Shown here: piece after piece, positions 41,920-50,588 of the stretch
Position numbering within the stretch: the stretch's first letter is position 1
How the letters are laid out: the number at the start of each line of letters is the position of its first letter
Origin: Mycobacterium yunnanensis
Lineage (GTDB): Bacteria > Actinomycetota > Actinomycetes > Mycobacteriales > Mycobacteriaceae
Direction: 5' to 3'
DNA length: 64,000 nt
Assembly: GCF_025823185.1 (NCBI RefSeq)
Contig: NZ_JACKVK010000003.1
Span: forward strand, 186,001 to 250,000
Notes under the pieces: model-generated
Told to the model about the DNA's origin: nothing
The model's database searches: none
What the model saw: the letters and a program-made list of their open reading frames with translations, nothing else
Made by a program: the position numbers and the translations under genes

Positions 41920-41949
41920 TTGAACTATCTATCGTGTATGGGATATAAA
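41920..41949 (+). promoter_or_regulatory. Promoter of the mmpS-mmpL operon
   Basis: TTGAAC (41920-41925) and TATAAA (41944-41949) with an 18-bp spacer, a strong vegetative-type promoter. The mmpS start is about 80 bp downstream. The rest of the 41766-42030 region shows no gene. Confidence 0.55.
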
Positions 41950-42030
41950 AATCTGGCAAACGGTTCGGATCGAGCATCGCGTCGAGTGCCCCGGTACCAG
42001 GCCCTGGCAGCGAACCCGAGGAGTCAGTCA

Positions 42031-42474
42031 ATGAGTCAACGACCGACCGCCAGGGCGGTACTGGCAAGGACTTGGCTGCCCCTGGTGGTCGTCGTGGCGC
42101 TCACCGTCGGGGGCCTGGGCATGTACAAGGCGCATCAGGCTTCAGCACCCGGCCCGGTACTGGCCGTCAACCCGCCGCAGGCGCCGGAGGAATTCACGCC
42201 CAAGCGGATGACCTACGAGTTGTCCGGTGACGTCGGCAGCGGCGGCATCTTGTCCTACATCGACGTCGACGGTTACCCCCACACCGTGGACCTCACCGAG
42301 CTTCCGTGGTCCCACGTGGAGACCACCAACCTCAGCGTGGTGTCGGGTAGCGTCTCCGCCCAAGTTCACGGCGGCCAGGTCGGGTGCCGAATCTTGGTCG
42401 ACGACGTCGTCCGCGACGAGCAGACCACCACCCGGCAAGACGCCGACGTGACCTGCCGGGTCAAGTCCGCGTGA
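42031..42474 (+). CDS. MmpS-family membrane protein
   Basis: 147 residues; GAGGAG eight bases before the ATG. A single N-terminal membrane anchor (about 12-33: LPLVVVVALTVGGLGMYK), then the periplasmic MmpS domain (KRMTYELSGDVGSGGILSYIDVDG, two Cys in GGQVGCRILVDDV and DADVTCRVKS that may form a disulfide). MmpS proteins are accessory partners of MmpL transporters. The stop overlaps the mmpL GTG (GTGA). Confidence 0.93.
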   Translation: MSQRPTARAVLARTWLPLVVVVALTVGGLGMYKAHQASAPGPVLAVNPPQAPEEFTPKRMTYELSGDVGSGGILSYIDVDGYPHTVDLTELPWSHVETTNLSVVSGSVSAQVHGGQVGCRILVDDVVRDEQTTTRQDADVTCRVKSA

Positions 42475-45329
42475 GCGCGCATCAGGCCAAGCGGCCGTTC
42501 ATCCCCAGAATGGTTCGCCTGCTGGCGATTCCGATCATCATCTTCTGGGCGTTGTTCGCAATCACGACGAACACCTTCGTGCCCAAGGTCGAGGACGTCG
42601 CCACCGAACTCGCCGGCCCCGAAGTACCCACCTACGCGCCGTCGCAGGCCGCGCTGTTGCACATCGGTGAGAAGTTCAAGGAATCGAACTCGACCAGCCT
42701 GACGATGGTGGTGCTGGAAGCCGACCATCCCCTCGGCGAGGCCGAACACAGGTATTACGACGACCTGGTCGTGCGGTTGAACGACGACAAGGCGCACGTG
42801 CAGTACGCGATGGACCTGTGGGGCAGCCCGGTGACCGCCGCCGGTGCGCAGAGCATCGACGGCAAGTCGACGTATCTGTTGCTGCGATTGGCGGGCAACG
42901 TCGGCCAGATTCAGGCCAACGAGTCGGTGAAGTCGGTGCGCGACATCATCGCCAACGACCCTCCGCCGCCAGGCCTCAAGGTCTTCGTCAGCGGGTCGGC
43001 CCCGATGGCCTCGGACACCCTGTCCATCGCCAACGACAGTCTCAACAACATCACCATCGTCACGATCGTCCTGATCCTGGTGATGCTGCTTCTGGTGTAC
43101 CGCTCGCTGGCCAACGTCGCGGTACCCATGTACAGCGTGCTGTTCGAGATCCTCATCGCCAAGGGCCTCGTCTCGACCCTCGGGCATTACGGGTTCATCC
43201 CCATGTCGTCGTTCGCGGTGAACATCGTGGTGTCGTTGACCCTGGGCGCCGGCACCGACTACGGCATCTTCCTGATGGGTCGCTATCACGAGGCGCGACG
43301 GTTGGGGGAGAGCCGAGAAGAGGCCTACTACACCGCGTATCGCGCGGTGTCACCGATCATCATCGGGTCCGGGTTGACCATCGCCGGGTCGTGCTTCTGT
43401 CTGACGTTCGCACGGCTGGACTACTTCCACACCATGGGCCCGGCGGTCGCGATCAGCATGCTGTTCACCATCGCCGCGGCGCTGACCTTGGCTCCGGCGC
43501 TGTTGACCCTGGGCTCGCTGTTCGGGCTATTCGATCCGAAGACCGCCCACCGCGGCCGGCTGTACCGGCGGATCGGGGCCAGCGTCGTGCGTTGGCCGGG
43601 GCCGATCCTCGTCGCGAGCATGGCGGTCGTCCTGATCGGGGCGATCTTCGTACCCACGTACAGCGTGAGCTACGACGACCGGGCCTACCAGCCGCCGACG
43701 GGTGCAGCCAACGAGGGCTTCGCCGCCGCGGATCGGCACTTCTCGCCGAGCAAGCTGTTCACCGAGATGCTGATGGTCGAATCCGACCACGACATGCGCA
43801 ACTCCGCGGACTTCATCTCCCTGGATCGAGTGGCCAAGGAGTTGGTCCGCCTTCCCGGAGTGGCCATGGTGCAGAGCGTCACGCGACCACTGGGCCGACC
43901 ACTCGACCATGCCAACGTGCCCTACCTGTTCACCGTCCAAGGCGGCGCGGCCGGTCAACAGTTGCCGTTCAACGAACACGCCAACGACAACACCAATCAG
44001 CAGGCCGACATTCAGGCCCAAACCGTGGACACCCTCGGCAAGACCATCGCCTTGACCCAGCAGCTGGCCGACGATCTGCATGCCACCACGCTCACCGCGG
44101 AGAACCTGGCGGCCGTCACCGACGAGGTCAACGAGGACATCTCGAACGTCGACGACACCTTCCGACCCCTCAAGGCGTACTTCTACTTCGAGCCGCATTG
44201 TTACGACATCCCTGTGTGCTTTGCGATGAGGTCCCTGTTCGACTCGCTCGACGGCATCGACGCGCTCGACGAACAGATCCACAACACGGTGACCGACCTG
44301 CAGGCCGTCGACGCGCTGATGCCCCAAATGGTGGCCCAGCTCAAGGTCACCCGCGACGAGGCCCAGGCGCTGCAGACCGTCATCGTGAACAATTACGGCC
44401 CAGCGCATCTGCAGTCCACGCAAACCGACCAGACCTACTTCGACCAGGTCAACGTGGGCAACGACTTCGACAGATCCCGCAGCGACGACTACTTCTACAT
44501 GCCAAGAGAAGGTTTCGACAACGACGACGTCAAGACCGACCTGAGGCTGAACATGTCCCCGGACGGCAAGGCGGCGCGGTTCGTCGTCACCCACGAGGGC
44601 AACGCCATGGCACCCGAGGGCATCGATCACGTCAACCAGTTCCCCGACGCGATACGGGCCGCGCTGAAGGAGACCTCACTGGCGGGGTCGAAGATCTACA
44701 TCGGTGGCGCAGCGTCGCAGAACAAGGACATCAAGCAGTACGCCGAATCGGACCTGACCATCGTGGCCATCGCGGCGTTCGTGTTGATCTTCCTGATCAT
44801 GTTGATCCTGACGCGAAGCCTGATGGCCGCCCTCGTCATCCCCGGCACCGTCGCCTTCTCCTTCGCCGGGGCGTTTGGACTGTCAATCCTGTTGTGGCAG
44901 CACCTCATCGGACTACACCTACACTGGCTGGTCCTGCCGATCACCTTCGTCATCCTGGTGGCGGTGGGCTCGGACTACAACCTGCTGCTGATCGCCCGAG
45001 TGAAGGAGGAGATCGGCGAGGGAGTTCAGACCACCGGACTGCACACCGGGCTGATCCGCGCGCTCGGAAGCACCGGCGGCGTGGTGACCTCGGCGGGCCT
45101 GGTGTTCGCGTTCACGATGCTGGCGATGCTCGCCAGCGATTTGAAGACCATTGCCCAAGTTGGGTCGACGGTCTGCATCGGCCTGCTCTTGGACACCTTG
45201 ATCGTGCGCACGTTCTTCGTGCCGGCGCTCATCAGGCTCCTCGGGCCGTGGTTCTGGTGGCCCACCTTGGTGCGCACGCGCCCTCGCCGCCTCACCGAAC
45301 CCACCGACTTCCACGGAGTGACGCGATGA
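42471..45329 (+). CDS. MmpL-family RND transporter
   Basis: 952 residues from GTG 42471. Twelve membrane helices in two sets with two large periplasmic loops. Proton-relay Asp-Tyr pairs are present in GAGTDYGIFLMGR (about residue 263) and VAVGSDYNLLLIAR (about 835), so it should be an active RND exporter. Loop 2 contains HCYDIPVCF, a likely disulfide, and coiled-coil-like helices (ENLAAVTDEVNEDISNV), as in MmpL4/5-type proteins that export siderophores, glycopeptidolipids or drugs. Cargo cannot be deduced. Overlaps the next gene by 4 bp. Confidence 0.94.
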   Translation: MSAHQAKRPFIPRMVRLLAIPIIIFWALFAITTNTFVPKVEDVATELAGPEVPTYAPSQAALLHIGEKFKESNSTSLTMVVLEADHPLGEAEHRYYDDLVVRLNDDKAHVQYAMDLWGSPVTAAGAQSIDGKSTYLLLRLAGNVGQIQANESVKSVRDIIANDPPPPGLKVFVSGSAPMASDTLSIANDSLNNITIVTIVLILVMLLLVYRSLANVAVPMYSVLFEILIAKGLVSTLGHYGFIPMSSFAVNIVVSLTLGAGTDYGIFLMGRYHEARRLGESREEAYYTAYRAVSPIIIGSGLTIAGSCFCLTFARLDYFHTMGPAVAISMLFTIAAALTLAPALLTLGSLFGLFDPKTAHRGRLYRRIGASVVRWPGPILVASMAVVLIGAIFVPTYSVSYDDRAYQPPTGAANEGFAAADRHFSPSKLFTEMLMVESDHDMRNSADFISLDRVAKELVRLPGVAMVQSVTRPLGRPLDHANVPYLFTVQGGAAGQQLPFNEHANDNTNQQADIQAQTVDTLGKTIALTQQLADDLHATTLTAENLAAVTDEVNEDISNVDDTFRPLKAYFYFEPHCYDIPVCFAMRSLFDSLDGIDALDEQIHNTVTDLQAVDALMPQMVAQLKVTRDEAQALQTVIVNNYGPAHLQSTQTDQTYFDQVNVGNDFDRSRSDDYFYMPREGFDNDDVKTDLRLNMSPDGKAARFVVTHEGNAMAPEGIDHVNQFPDAIRAALKETSLAGSKIYIGGAASQNKDIKQYAESDLTIVAIAAFVLIFLIMLILTRSLMAALVIPGTVAFSFAGAFGLSILLWQHLIGLHLHWLVLPITFVILVAVGSDYNLLLIARVKEEIGEGVQTTGLHTGLIRALGSTGGVVTSAGLVFAFTMLAMLASDLKTIAQVGSTVCIGLLLDTLIVRTFFVPALIRLLGPWFWWPTLVRTRPRRLTEPTDFHGVTR

Positions 45330-45796
45330 GCATCGACACCAGTACGCACACGACCGGCCTCGGCTTGTGGGGCCTGCTGATGTTCGTCGCACTCGGCGTC
45401 GAAGTCGTCTTGGCGAGCCTCGCGTTCGTCTACGTCCGACGGCTCTTGGCTCTTCGGGCCCTCCCGGGTGCGGAAGAACTCAACAGCTATCAGAAGGCGC
45501 TGCGGAAGCTGCGCAAGAACGAGCCCATGACCGACGACGAAGTGAACCTCGCCAGGCGAATCATCGACATCCGCCGATCCCCCCTGGCATACACCGTCCC
45601 CCTCGCGTTCATGACGATGGGCATCTTCTACGTCCTCGGCAGCTTGGAATACCTGCACGGCCATCAGGCCTCCGAGCGCACATTCCTCGGATTCATCCCC
45701 ATGTTCACCGCCACCAACCTCATCATCCAGATGCGCAAGACCGCCCGCCTGAAGAAGCGACTGCCGAAACAAGCTGCGCTCCAGCCCGTGGCCTGA
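45326..45796 (+). CDS. Membrane protein co-translated with MmpL, unknown function
   Basis: 156 residues from ATG 45326, overlapping the mmpL stop (ATGA). It is easy to miss because the same frame stays open far upstream inside mmpL. Membrane helices at about 11-36 (LGLWGLLMFVALGVEVVLASL), 88-108 (YTVPLAFMTMGIFYVLGSLEYL) and 117-132 (FLGFIPMFTATNLIIQM). A charged cytoplasmic region (ALRKLRKNEPMTDDEVNLARR) separates the first two, and the tail is basic. I recognise no family. The tight coupling suggests a third component of the MmpS-MmpL exporter. Confidence 0.82.
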   Translation: MSIDTSTHTTGLGLWGLLMFVALGVEVVLASLAFVYVRRLLALRALPGAEELNSYQKALRKLRKNEPMTDDEVNLARRIIDIRRSPLAYTVPLAFMTMGIFYVLGSLEYLHGHQASERTFLGFIPMFTATNLIIQMRKTARLKKRLPKQAALQPVA

Positions 45797-45935
45797 CCGA
45801 TCGTCTGCCGGCGACGAAGTGATGCGCCACTCCGCCTGAAGGTTGTCGGCGGGGGCCCCGCGCGGTATTCGGTGGTCATCCGACGTCGTCGCCCCGACCG
45901 GGAATAGCGCTGCTAACTTTTCGCTTACACTCAGG

Positions 45936-45950
45936 GTTAGCTTCGCTAAC
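45936..45950. promoter_or_regulatory. Perfect inverted repeat upstream of the DUF1772-NIPSNAP pair
   Basis: GTTAGC (45936-45941) and GCTAAC (45945-45950) with a TTC spacer; another GCTAAC lies at 45912-45917. Located 28 bp before the next start codon in an otherwise empty 182-bp stretch, it is a probable regulator binding site. Confidence 0.5.
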
Positions 45951-45978
45951 GCACTAAATCCTCGGGAAGGAATTCACC

Positions 45979-46455
45979 ATGGACAGCGAACGACTCATCC
46001 ACGCTGCAGCCTTGGCCACGGTGCTCGCGACCGGCGTGGTCTACGGCACCGACGTGTTCTGCGCGATGGTGTTGCGCCCCGCTCTGGCCCGCGTCGACGA
46101 TCAGACTCTGGTGGCGGTGACCGGCCAGATCCATTTCTTTGGCGATCGGCGGATGCCGATACCCGGGGTGCTCGGCATCGTCGCCGCCGCGGTGAGCGTC
46201 GCCGCCGCGACGTGGGCCGGCCATGACTGGCAGGCCGTGGCGGCCGGGGTCGCCCTTGCTGCGCTGCTGAGCTGGCTGCTGATCTACGCGCGTGTGAGCG
46301 CCCCCATCAACAAGCAGCTGACCGCCGCGGCCAAGGATGGCCGACAGTTGCCCAATGGGCGTGCGCTGCAACGCAAGTGGGATTCGGTCATCGACGTCCG
46401 TGCACTTCTGCAAGGACTTGCGGTAGCCGCCTCCGCCGCGGTCTTGATGATGTGA
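45979..46455 (+). CDS. DUF1772-like (anthrone oxygenase family) membrane protein
   Basis: 158 residues; AAGGAA seven bases before the ATG. Four hydrophobic segments: about 8-28, 60-77, 84-103 and 140-157, with ALQRKWDSVIDVRALLQGLAV before the last, a pattern shared with the DUF1772/anthrone-oxygenase family of small integral membrane proteins. No cofactor motif is visible. 50 bp before the NIPSNAP gene, probably in one operon with it. Confidence 0.8.
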   Translation: MDSERLIHAAALATVLATGVVYGTDVFCAMVLRPALARVDDQTLVAVTGQIHFFGDRRMPIPGVLGIVAAAVSVAAATWAGHDWQAVAAGVALAALLSWLLIYARVSAPINKQLTAAAKDGRQLPNGRALQRKWDSVIDVRALLQGLAVAASAAVLMM

Positions 46456-46505
46456 TCCGCCCGCCCGCTTCCACCCAGCCAGCACGACACGGTCGAAGGA
46501 GCATC

Positions 46506-46823
46506 ATGTTTCAGCTACGGATCTACACCCTGCGGTCACCCGAGGCATTGCGGCGCTACGCCGAACTGCACTGGGCCCGTCATCTGCCAACCTTCGCTGC
46601 CTTCGGCGTCACCACCCACGGGGTGTGGACCGAATACGGCCTCGACGCCCACCGGCTGATCGCGCTGATCAGTTACCAGGCTGGCGCCGACCCCGATGAG
46701 GTCACCCAACGTGTGATGGCCAGCCCGCAATTCGCCGCCGACATGGACGGTTTCGACATCACCGACATCCTCGACGTGCAGACCACCCTGCTGGACCCCA
46801 CTGCCTTCTCCCCCCTCCGATAG
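46506..46823 (+). CDS. NIPSNAP-family protein
   Basis: 105 residues from ATG 46506, with GAAGGAG five bases upstream. Single ferredoxin-like NIPSNAP domain: FQLRIYTLRSPEALRRYAEL, HLPTFAAFGVTTHGVWTE, then LIALISYQAGADPDEVTQRVM and DMDGFDITDI. NIPSNAP proteins resemble dimeric alpha/beta-barrel enzymes and monooxygenases but have no settled activity. Follows the DUF1772-like gene; the pair may modify an aromatic or lipid compound, which is speculation. Ends 33 bp from the convergent hydrolase gene. Confidence 0.82.
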   Translation: MFQLRIYTLRSPEALRRYAELHWARHLPTFAAFGVTTHGVWTEYGLDAHRLIALISYQAGADPDEVTQRVMASPQFAADMDGFDITDILDVQTTLLDPTAFSPLR

Positions 46824-46856
46824 GAAGGGAGCTCGAGCTCCTGACGTCCTGATTGC

Positions 46857-48713
46857 TTACCGGGTGCGCGCCTTCTTGGGCTGATCGGCAGTCGTCCTGG
46901 TCTTGGTCGAACCGCCGGTCGACGCGGAACCACTCGTCGTACCGGTGGATCCGGCGGTCGCGCCGCTCGTCGTGCCAGTGGTGGTGCCGGTGGTCGTGCC
47001 GCTGGCCGTGCCCGTGGTGGTGCCGCTGGTGGTGGATTTCGATGGCGACGGGGCCGTGACCGTCGAGGGGGAGAGTGTCGGGGACGGGATCGACGTGGGC
47101 TCAGTCGGGGCCACCGCGATGGTCGGCTCGGCGACGGTCGGCTGGACGACAGTCGGGGTGACGAGGGTCGGCGCCGCCAAGGTGGGTGACGTCGAGACTG
47201 GCTGCGTCACAGCAGGAGTGGGCTGCGTCGCCACCGTCGCGGGTTGCGGCGCCACCGCAGCGGGCTGCGTCACCACCGTCGCCGGCTGCGTCACCGGTGT
47301 GGCCTGCGTCGTCGTCGGTGTCACCACCGTCGGCTCGGCCAGCGTGGGCGTTGCGAGGACAGGCGTCGCGAGGACGGGCTGTGCGATGACGGGCGACGCC
47401 ACGGCCGGCTGAACCACTGCTGGCGCGGCCGGATCGGTGACCGTTGCCGTGGGTGCAGTCGCGGCCATCTGAGTGGTGGCCGACGCCAGTTGCGGATCCG
47501 TGGTCGTGTCAGTGGGGCCGGCGATCGCCTGCAGCGCTGCGAGATCCGCGGGAGCGGCTGTGTCCGCTTGCGGCAGCGCAAGGGCCATCCGGGCCAGCTC
47601 CGGCGTGGTGGTCTGTGATTGTGCCAATTCCTGGATGACGTAGGCCGCCGGCTTCCAGGTGCCGTCACTGCGGATGAGGCCAAACGTGGCCTCCGGGTCG
47701 GTGCTGCTGCTGTCGGTGTCCTGCAGGGTGTACACGAACGCCGGGCCGGTGTAGCCGATCGTGCGCCACGTGGTCAGCATGTCCCGCAGGTAGTCCGCCT
47801 GCTGAGCTTCACTGGCAACCGATGTGGGTTCGCCGTACTCGCTGGCCCAAATCAGCTTGCCCCCATCGCCATTGGCCACCATCAGGTCGTGGATGTCGTC
47901 GAGCTGGTTGATCGGAGAGGTGGGGTACGCGCCACCTTGCGAGAAGGGCATCGTGTACTGGTACGGGTGAAACGACAGCGCGTCGAAGTAGCCCTGCGCA
48001 CCCGCCTGATACATCTGGTCGACGAACGTCACCGGATCGAGGGTCAGGTTCTGGTAGGTGACGGTGGAGCCGACCACGCCGCCGATCACCGTCGCGTTCG
48101 GGTCGGCCGCCTTGATCGTGGGATACGCCGCCTTCAGGAGCTCCGTATAACCGGCCGGATCGGGTGCCGGTCCGTAGAAGGGCGCCGCATTGGGCTCGTT
48201 CCAGATCTCATACGCGCCTACTTTTCCGGCGTAGCGCTGGGCGGCGAGACCGGCGAATTGCCCGAATGCTGCCGGATCGTTCGGCGCGCTGTAGACCCCG
48301 GAGCCGTTCTGCTGGTAGCCGGGGGTCGTGGTGATGACCGCGAGGATGCCCATACCCCGCTGATCGGCCGCGTTGATCAGGTAGTCGGACTGCGACCAGT
48401 CGTAGTAACCGGGGATCGGATTGACGCCGGCCCAGGGAATGCCAATTCGGACGGTGTTCACGCCCATGGCCTGCATCTCGTCGAGCGCTGCGTCGATCTG
48501 GGCGTGCGATTCGAAGTAGATGTCCGAGTCAGCGATGCCAACGGTCGTGTTGGACGGGTCGATCGCGGCCGTCTCGGCAACGTCCGTCGACACCGTGCGC
48601 AAACCGGGTGTCATCGCGGCTGCGCCGAAGGCAGACACGGCTACCGTCGCCATGCCGACCACCAGATACTTCGCGAATGCCGGCTGGTCGCCCTGCGTGT
48701 TGCTTTGCCACAT
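46857..48713 (-). CDS. Secreted cellulase-family glycoside hydrolase with Thr/Pro-rich C-terminus
   Basis: 618 residues; AAGGAG seven bases before the ATG. A hydrophobic segment at about 16-34 is a signal peptide or anchor. Catalytic (beta/alpha)8 domain about 55-375: general acid Glu173 in YEIWNEPN, ALSFHPYQY, and probable nucleophile Glu292 in IWASEYGEPT, as in clan GH-A enzymes (GH5/GH39/GH51 types). The remaining about 240 residues are low complexity: Val/Thr/Pro/Gln repeats (TQPATVVTQPAAV) and then a TGTTTGTASG-type Thr/Gly tract ending in KKARTR. Likely acts on cell-surface or environmental polysaccharide; substrate unknown. Confidence 0.88.
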   Translation of the reverse strand: MWQSNTQGDQPAFAKYLVVGMATVAVSAFGAAAMTPGLRTVSTDVAETAAIDPSNTTVGIADSDIYFESHAQIDAALDEMQAMGVNTVRIGIPWAGVNPIPGYYDWSQSDYLINAADQRGMGILAVITTTPGYQQNGSGVYSAPNDPAAFGQFAGLAAQRYAGKVGAYEIWNEPNAAPFYGPAPDPAGYTELLKAAYPTIKAADPNATVIGGVVGSTVTYQNLTLDPVTFVDQMYQAGAQGYFDALSFHPYQYTMPFSQGGAYPTSPINQLDDIHDLMVANGDGGKLIWASEYGEPTSVASEAQQADYLRDMLTTWRTIGYTGPAFVYTLQDTDSSSTDPEATFGLIRSDGTWKPAAYVIQELAQSQTTTPELARMALALPQADTAAPADLAALQAIAGPTDTTTDPQLASATTQMAATAPTATVTDPAAPAVVQPAVASPVIAQPVLATPVLATPTLAEPTVVTPTTTQATPVTQPATVVTQPAAVAPQPATVATQPTPAVTQPVSTSPTLAAPTLVTPTVVQPTVAEPTIAVAPTEPTSIPSPTLSPSTVTAPSPSKSTTSGTTTGTASGTTTGTTTGTTSGATAGSTGTTSGSASTGGSTKTRTTADQPKKARTR

Positions 48714-49201
48714 GACTTGCTCCTTGGTGGGTGGTGTCTACATATCCGTCTCGGAACGTTGGCGGTTCACGCAGTTGTGGTTCCCGGGCAAGCGAGACCC
48801 TAATCACATACAGACCATGTAAATTGCCTGTGACATGCGGTTATATCGTTTCAATTACACCGTCTGGCCCGTGTTTACGACACGACTCTGCAGATGTAGC
48901 AAAGTCACGATCAATTCGTTCGGCATGCTAAAGAAGTTAGCTATGCAGGAAATTTTGTTTGCCATGGCGTGCCCGGGATGGCTTATTGGCGGCTCGGCAA
49001 ATTCTCGCTCCGGGGCTTTACAAGATCGTTGAATTCGCCAAATAATTTCGACCGCAAATCATGCGGCCAGGTGCCGCAACCTCCACCGTTGAGGTGCTCA
49101 GCGAAGTCCCGCAGTTCCAGTCGTCGCCGTGTGGACCCCAGGGCGTGACGGTTCCGGGGTCAGAGTTGCCCTTGGGGCCAGCTGGAGGTCGGCGATGCGA
49201 A
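48714..49201. other. Gene-free, AT-richer region between hydrolase and flavoprotein genes
   Basis: 488 bp with about 50% AT in its central part (about 48790-49060), clearly lower GC than the window. It holds the hydrolase promoter region (minus strand), but I could not fix a single -35/-10 pair. Short open frames exist but lack ribosome-binding sites and typical codon use. No tRNA or convincing RNA structure is seen. Confidence 0.6.
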
Positions 49202-50569
49202 CTAGATCGCAGCGCCGGGGTTGAGGATGCCGTCGGGATCCAGCGCCGCCTTGATGCGACGGTTGAGCTCCATCGCCTCCGGGCCCAGATACCCGGCCAG
49301 CCAGGGCCGCTTGAGCCGACCGACACCGTGCTCTCCGGTGATGGTGCCACCCAAGCCGACGGCGAGGTCCATGATCTCGCCGAAGGCCGTCTGCGCGCGC
49401 TCGGCCTCGTCGGCGTTCGTCGGGTCGAACACGATCAGCGGATGGGTGTTGCCGTCCCCGGCGTGCGCGATCACCGAGATCATCAACTGGTGCTGCTCGG
49501 CGAGCTTCTCCACGCCCGCGACCAGGTCGGCCAGCGCCGGCAGCGGCACGCCGACGTCCTCCAGCAGGAGTGACCCCTTGGCCTCCACCGCCGGGATCGC
49601 GAAGCGCCGCGCCGCCACGAAGGCTTCACCCTCGTCGGGATCGGAGGTCGAATAGACCTCCGTCGCACCGGCTTCGGTGAAGACCTTCGCCATGAACTCC
49701 GCGTCTTGCGACCCGGCGGGACCGCGATCGTCGGACGCCGCGACCATCATGGCGGCGGCGGTGCGGTCCAGCCCCATCTTCAGCTTGTCCTCGACGGCGT
49801 TGATGGCGACCGAGTCCATGAACTCGAGCATCGACGGACGGATCTTGCCGGTGATCGTCACGACGGCGTCGGCGGCCGCGGCGACGTCGTCGAAGGAGGC
49901 GACGACGGTGCAGCCCCGATGCTGGGTCGGCAGCAGCTTGAGCGTCACCTCGGTGACGATCCCGAGGGTGCCCTCGCTGCCCACGAAGAGCTTGGTCAGG
50001 CTCAGGCCGGCCACGTCCTTGAGTCGTGGCCCGCCGAGGCGCACGGCGGTGCCGTCGGCGAGGACGACCTGGAGGCCGAGTACGTAATCGGTCGTCACGC
50101 CGTACTTCACGCAACACAGTCCGCCGGCGTTGGTGGCGATGTTGCCACCGATGCTGCAGATCTCGTAGGACGACGGATCCGGCGGGTACCACAGCCCGTA
50201 CTCGGCGACGGCCTTCTTGACCTCGGCGTTGAACAGTCCGGGTTGGGTCACGGCCGTGCGTGTCACCGGGTCGACGGTGATGTCGCGCATCCGTTCGGTC
50301 GACAGCACGATGCCGCCGTCGAGGGCCGTTGCGCCGCCGGACAGGCCGGTACCCGCGCCCCTGGGTACCACCGCCACCCGGTAGGCCGTGGCCCACCGCA
50401 TCACGGCCTGCACCTCCTCGGTGGTGCGCGGCCGGACGACGGCCAGCGCCGTGCCCGCGTCGGGATCGGCCGCGCGGTCCTGCCGGTAGGACGCGAGGAT
50501 GTCCGGGTCGACGACGACGGTGCCGTCGGGTAGTTCGGAGATCAGGTCAGCCAGCATGTCCGCTCTCAC
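49202..50569 (-). CDS. FAD-binding oxidoreductase, probable D-lactate dehydrogenase (Rv1257c homologue)
   Basis: 455 residues from GTG 50569 (ATG 50557 is an alternative). FAD domain about 38-215: VVPRGAGTGLSGGATAL, SIGGNIATNAGGLCCVKYGV, LFVGSEGTLGIVTEVTLKLLP. C-terminal cap with SVIAHAGDGNTHPLIVF and TGEHGVGRLKRPWL, the GlcD/D-LDH signature with metal-binding His. These proteins oxidise D-lactate or glycolate and feed electrons to quinones. It lies 19 bp after a lactate permease gene, which makes D-lactate the leading substrate. Paralogue at 21010-22374. Confidence 0.9.
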   Translation of the reverse strand: MRADMLADLISELPDGTVVVDPDILASYRQDRAADPDAGTALAVVRPRTTEEVQAVMRWATAYRVAVVPRGAGTGLSGGATALDGGIVLSTERMRDITVDPVTRTAVTQPGLFNAEVKKAVAEYGLWYPPDPSSYEICSIGGNIATNAGGLCCVKYGVTTDYVLGLQVVLADGTAVRLGGPRLKDVAGLSLTKLFVGSEGTLGIVTEVTLKLLPTQHRGCTVVASFDDVAAAADAVVTITGKIRPSMLEFMDSVAINAVEDKLKMGLDRTAAAMMVAASDDRGPAGSQDAEFMAKVFTEAGATEVYSTSDPDEGEAFVAARRFAIPAVEAKGSLLLEDVGVPLPALADLVAGVEKLAEQHQLMISVIAHAGDGNTHPLIVFDPTNADEAERAQTAFGEIMDLAVGLGGTITGEHGVGRLKRPWLAGYLGPEAMELNRRIKAALDPDGILNPGAAI

Positions 50570-50588
50570 GAGGTCGATGCTACGAGTG

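Noticed and set aside
41843..41923. TCAACCG/CGGTTGA pair flanking the mmpS promoter as a second MarR site
   Set aside because: Arms are 67 bp apart and unlike the MarR repeat at 41746-41765; likely chance.
41843..42067. Short minus-strand frame opposite the mmpS promoter
   Set aside because: Overlaps the mmpS start and strong promoter; no supporting signal.
42818..45325. Upstream part of the frame that ends in the 156-aa membrane protein
   Set aside because: It is the +1 shadow of mmpL; only the part from 45326 has membrane-protein character and a coupled start.
48731..49032. Two short plus-strand frames in the AT-rich gap
   Set aside because: No ribosome-binding site, poor codon use, and opposite to the hydrolase leader.
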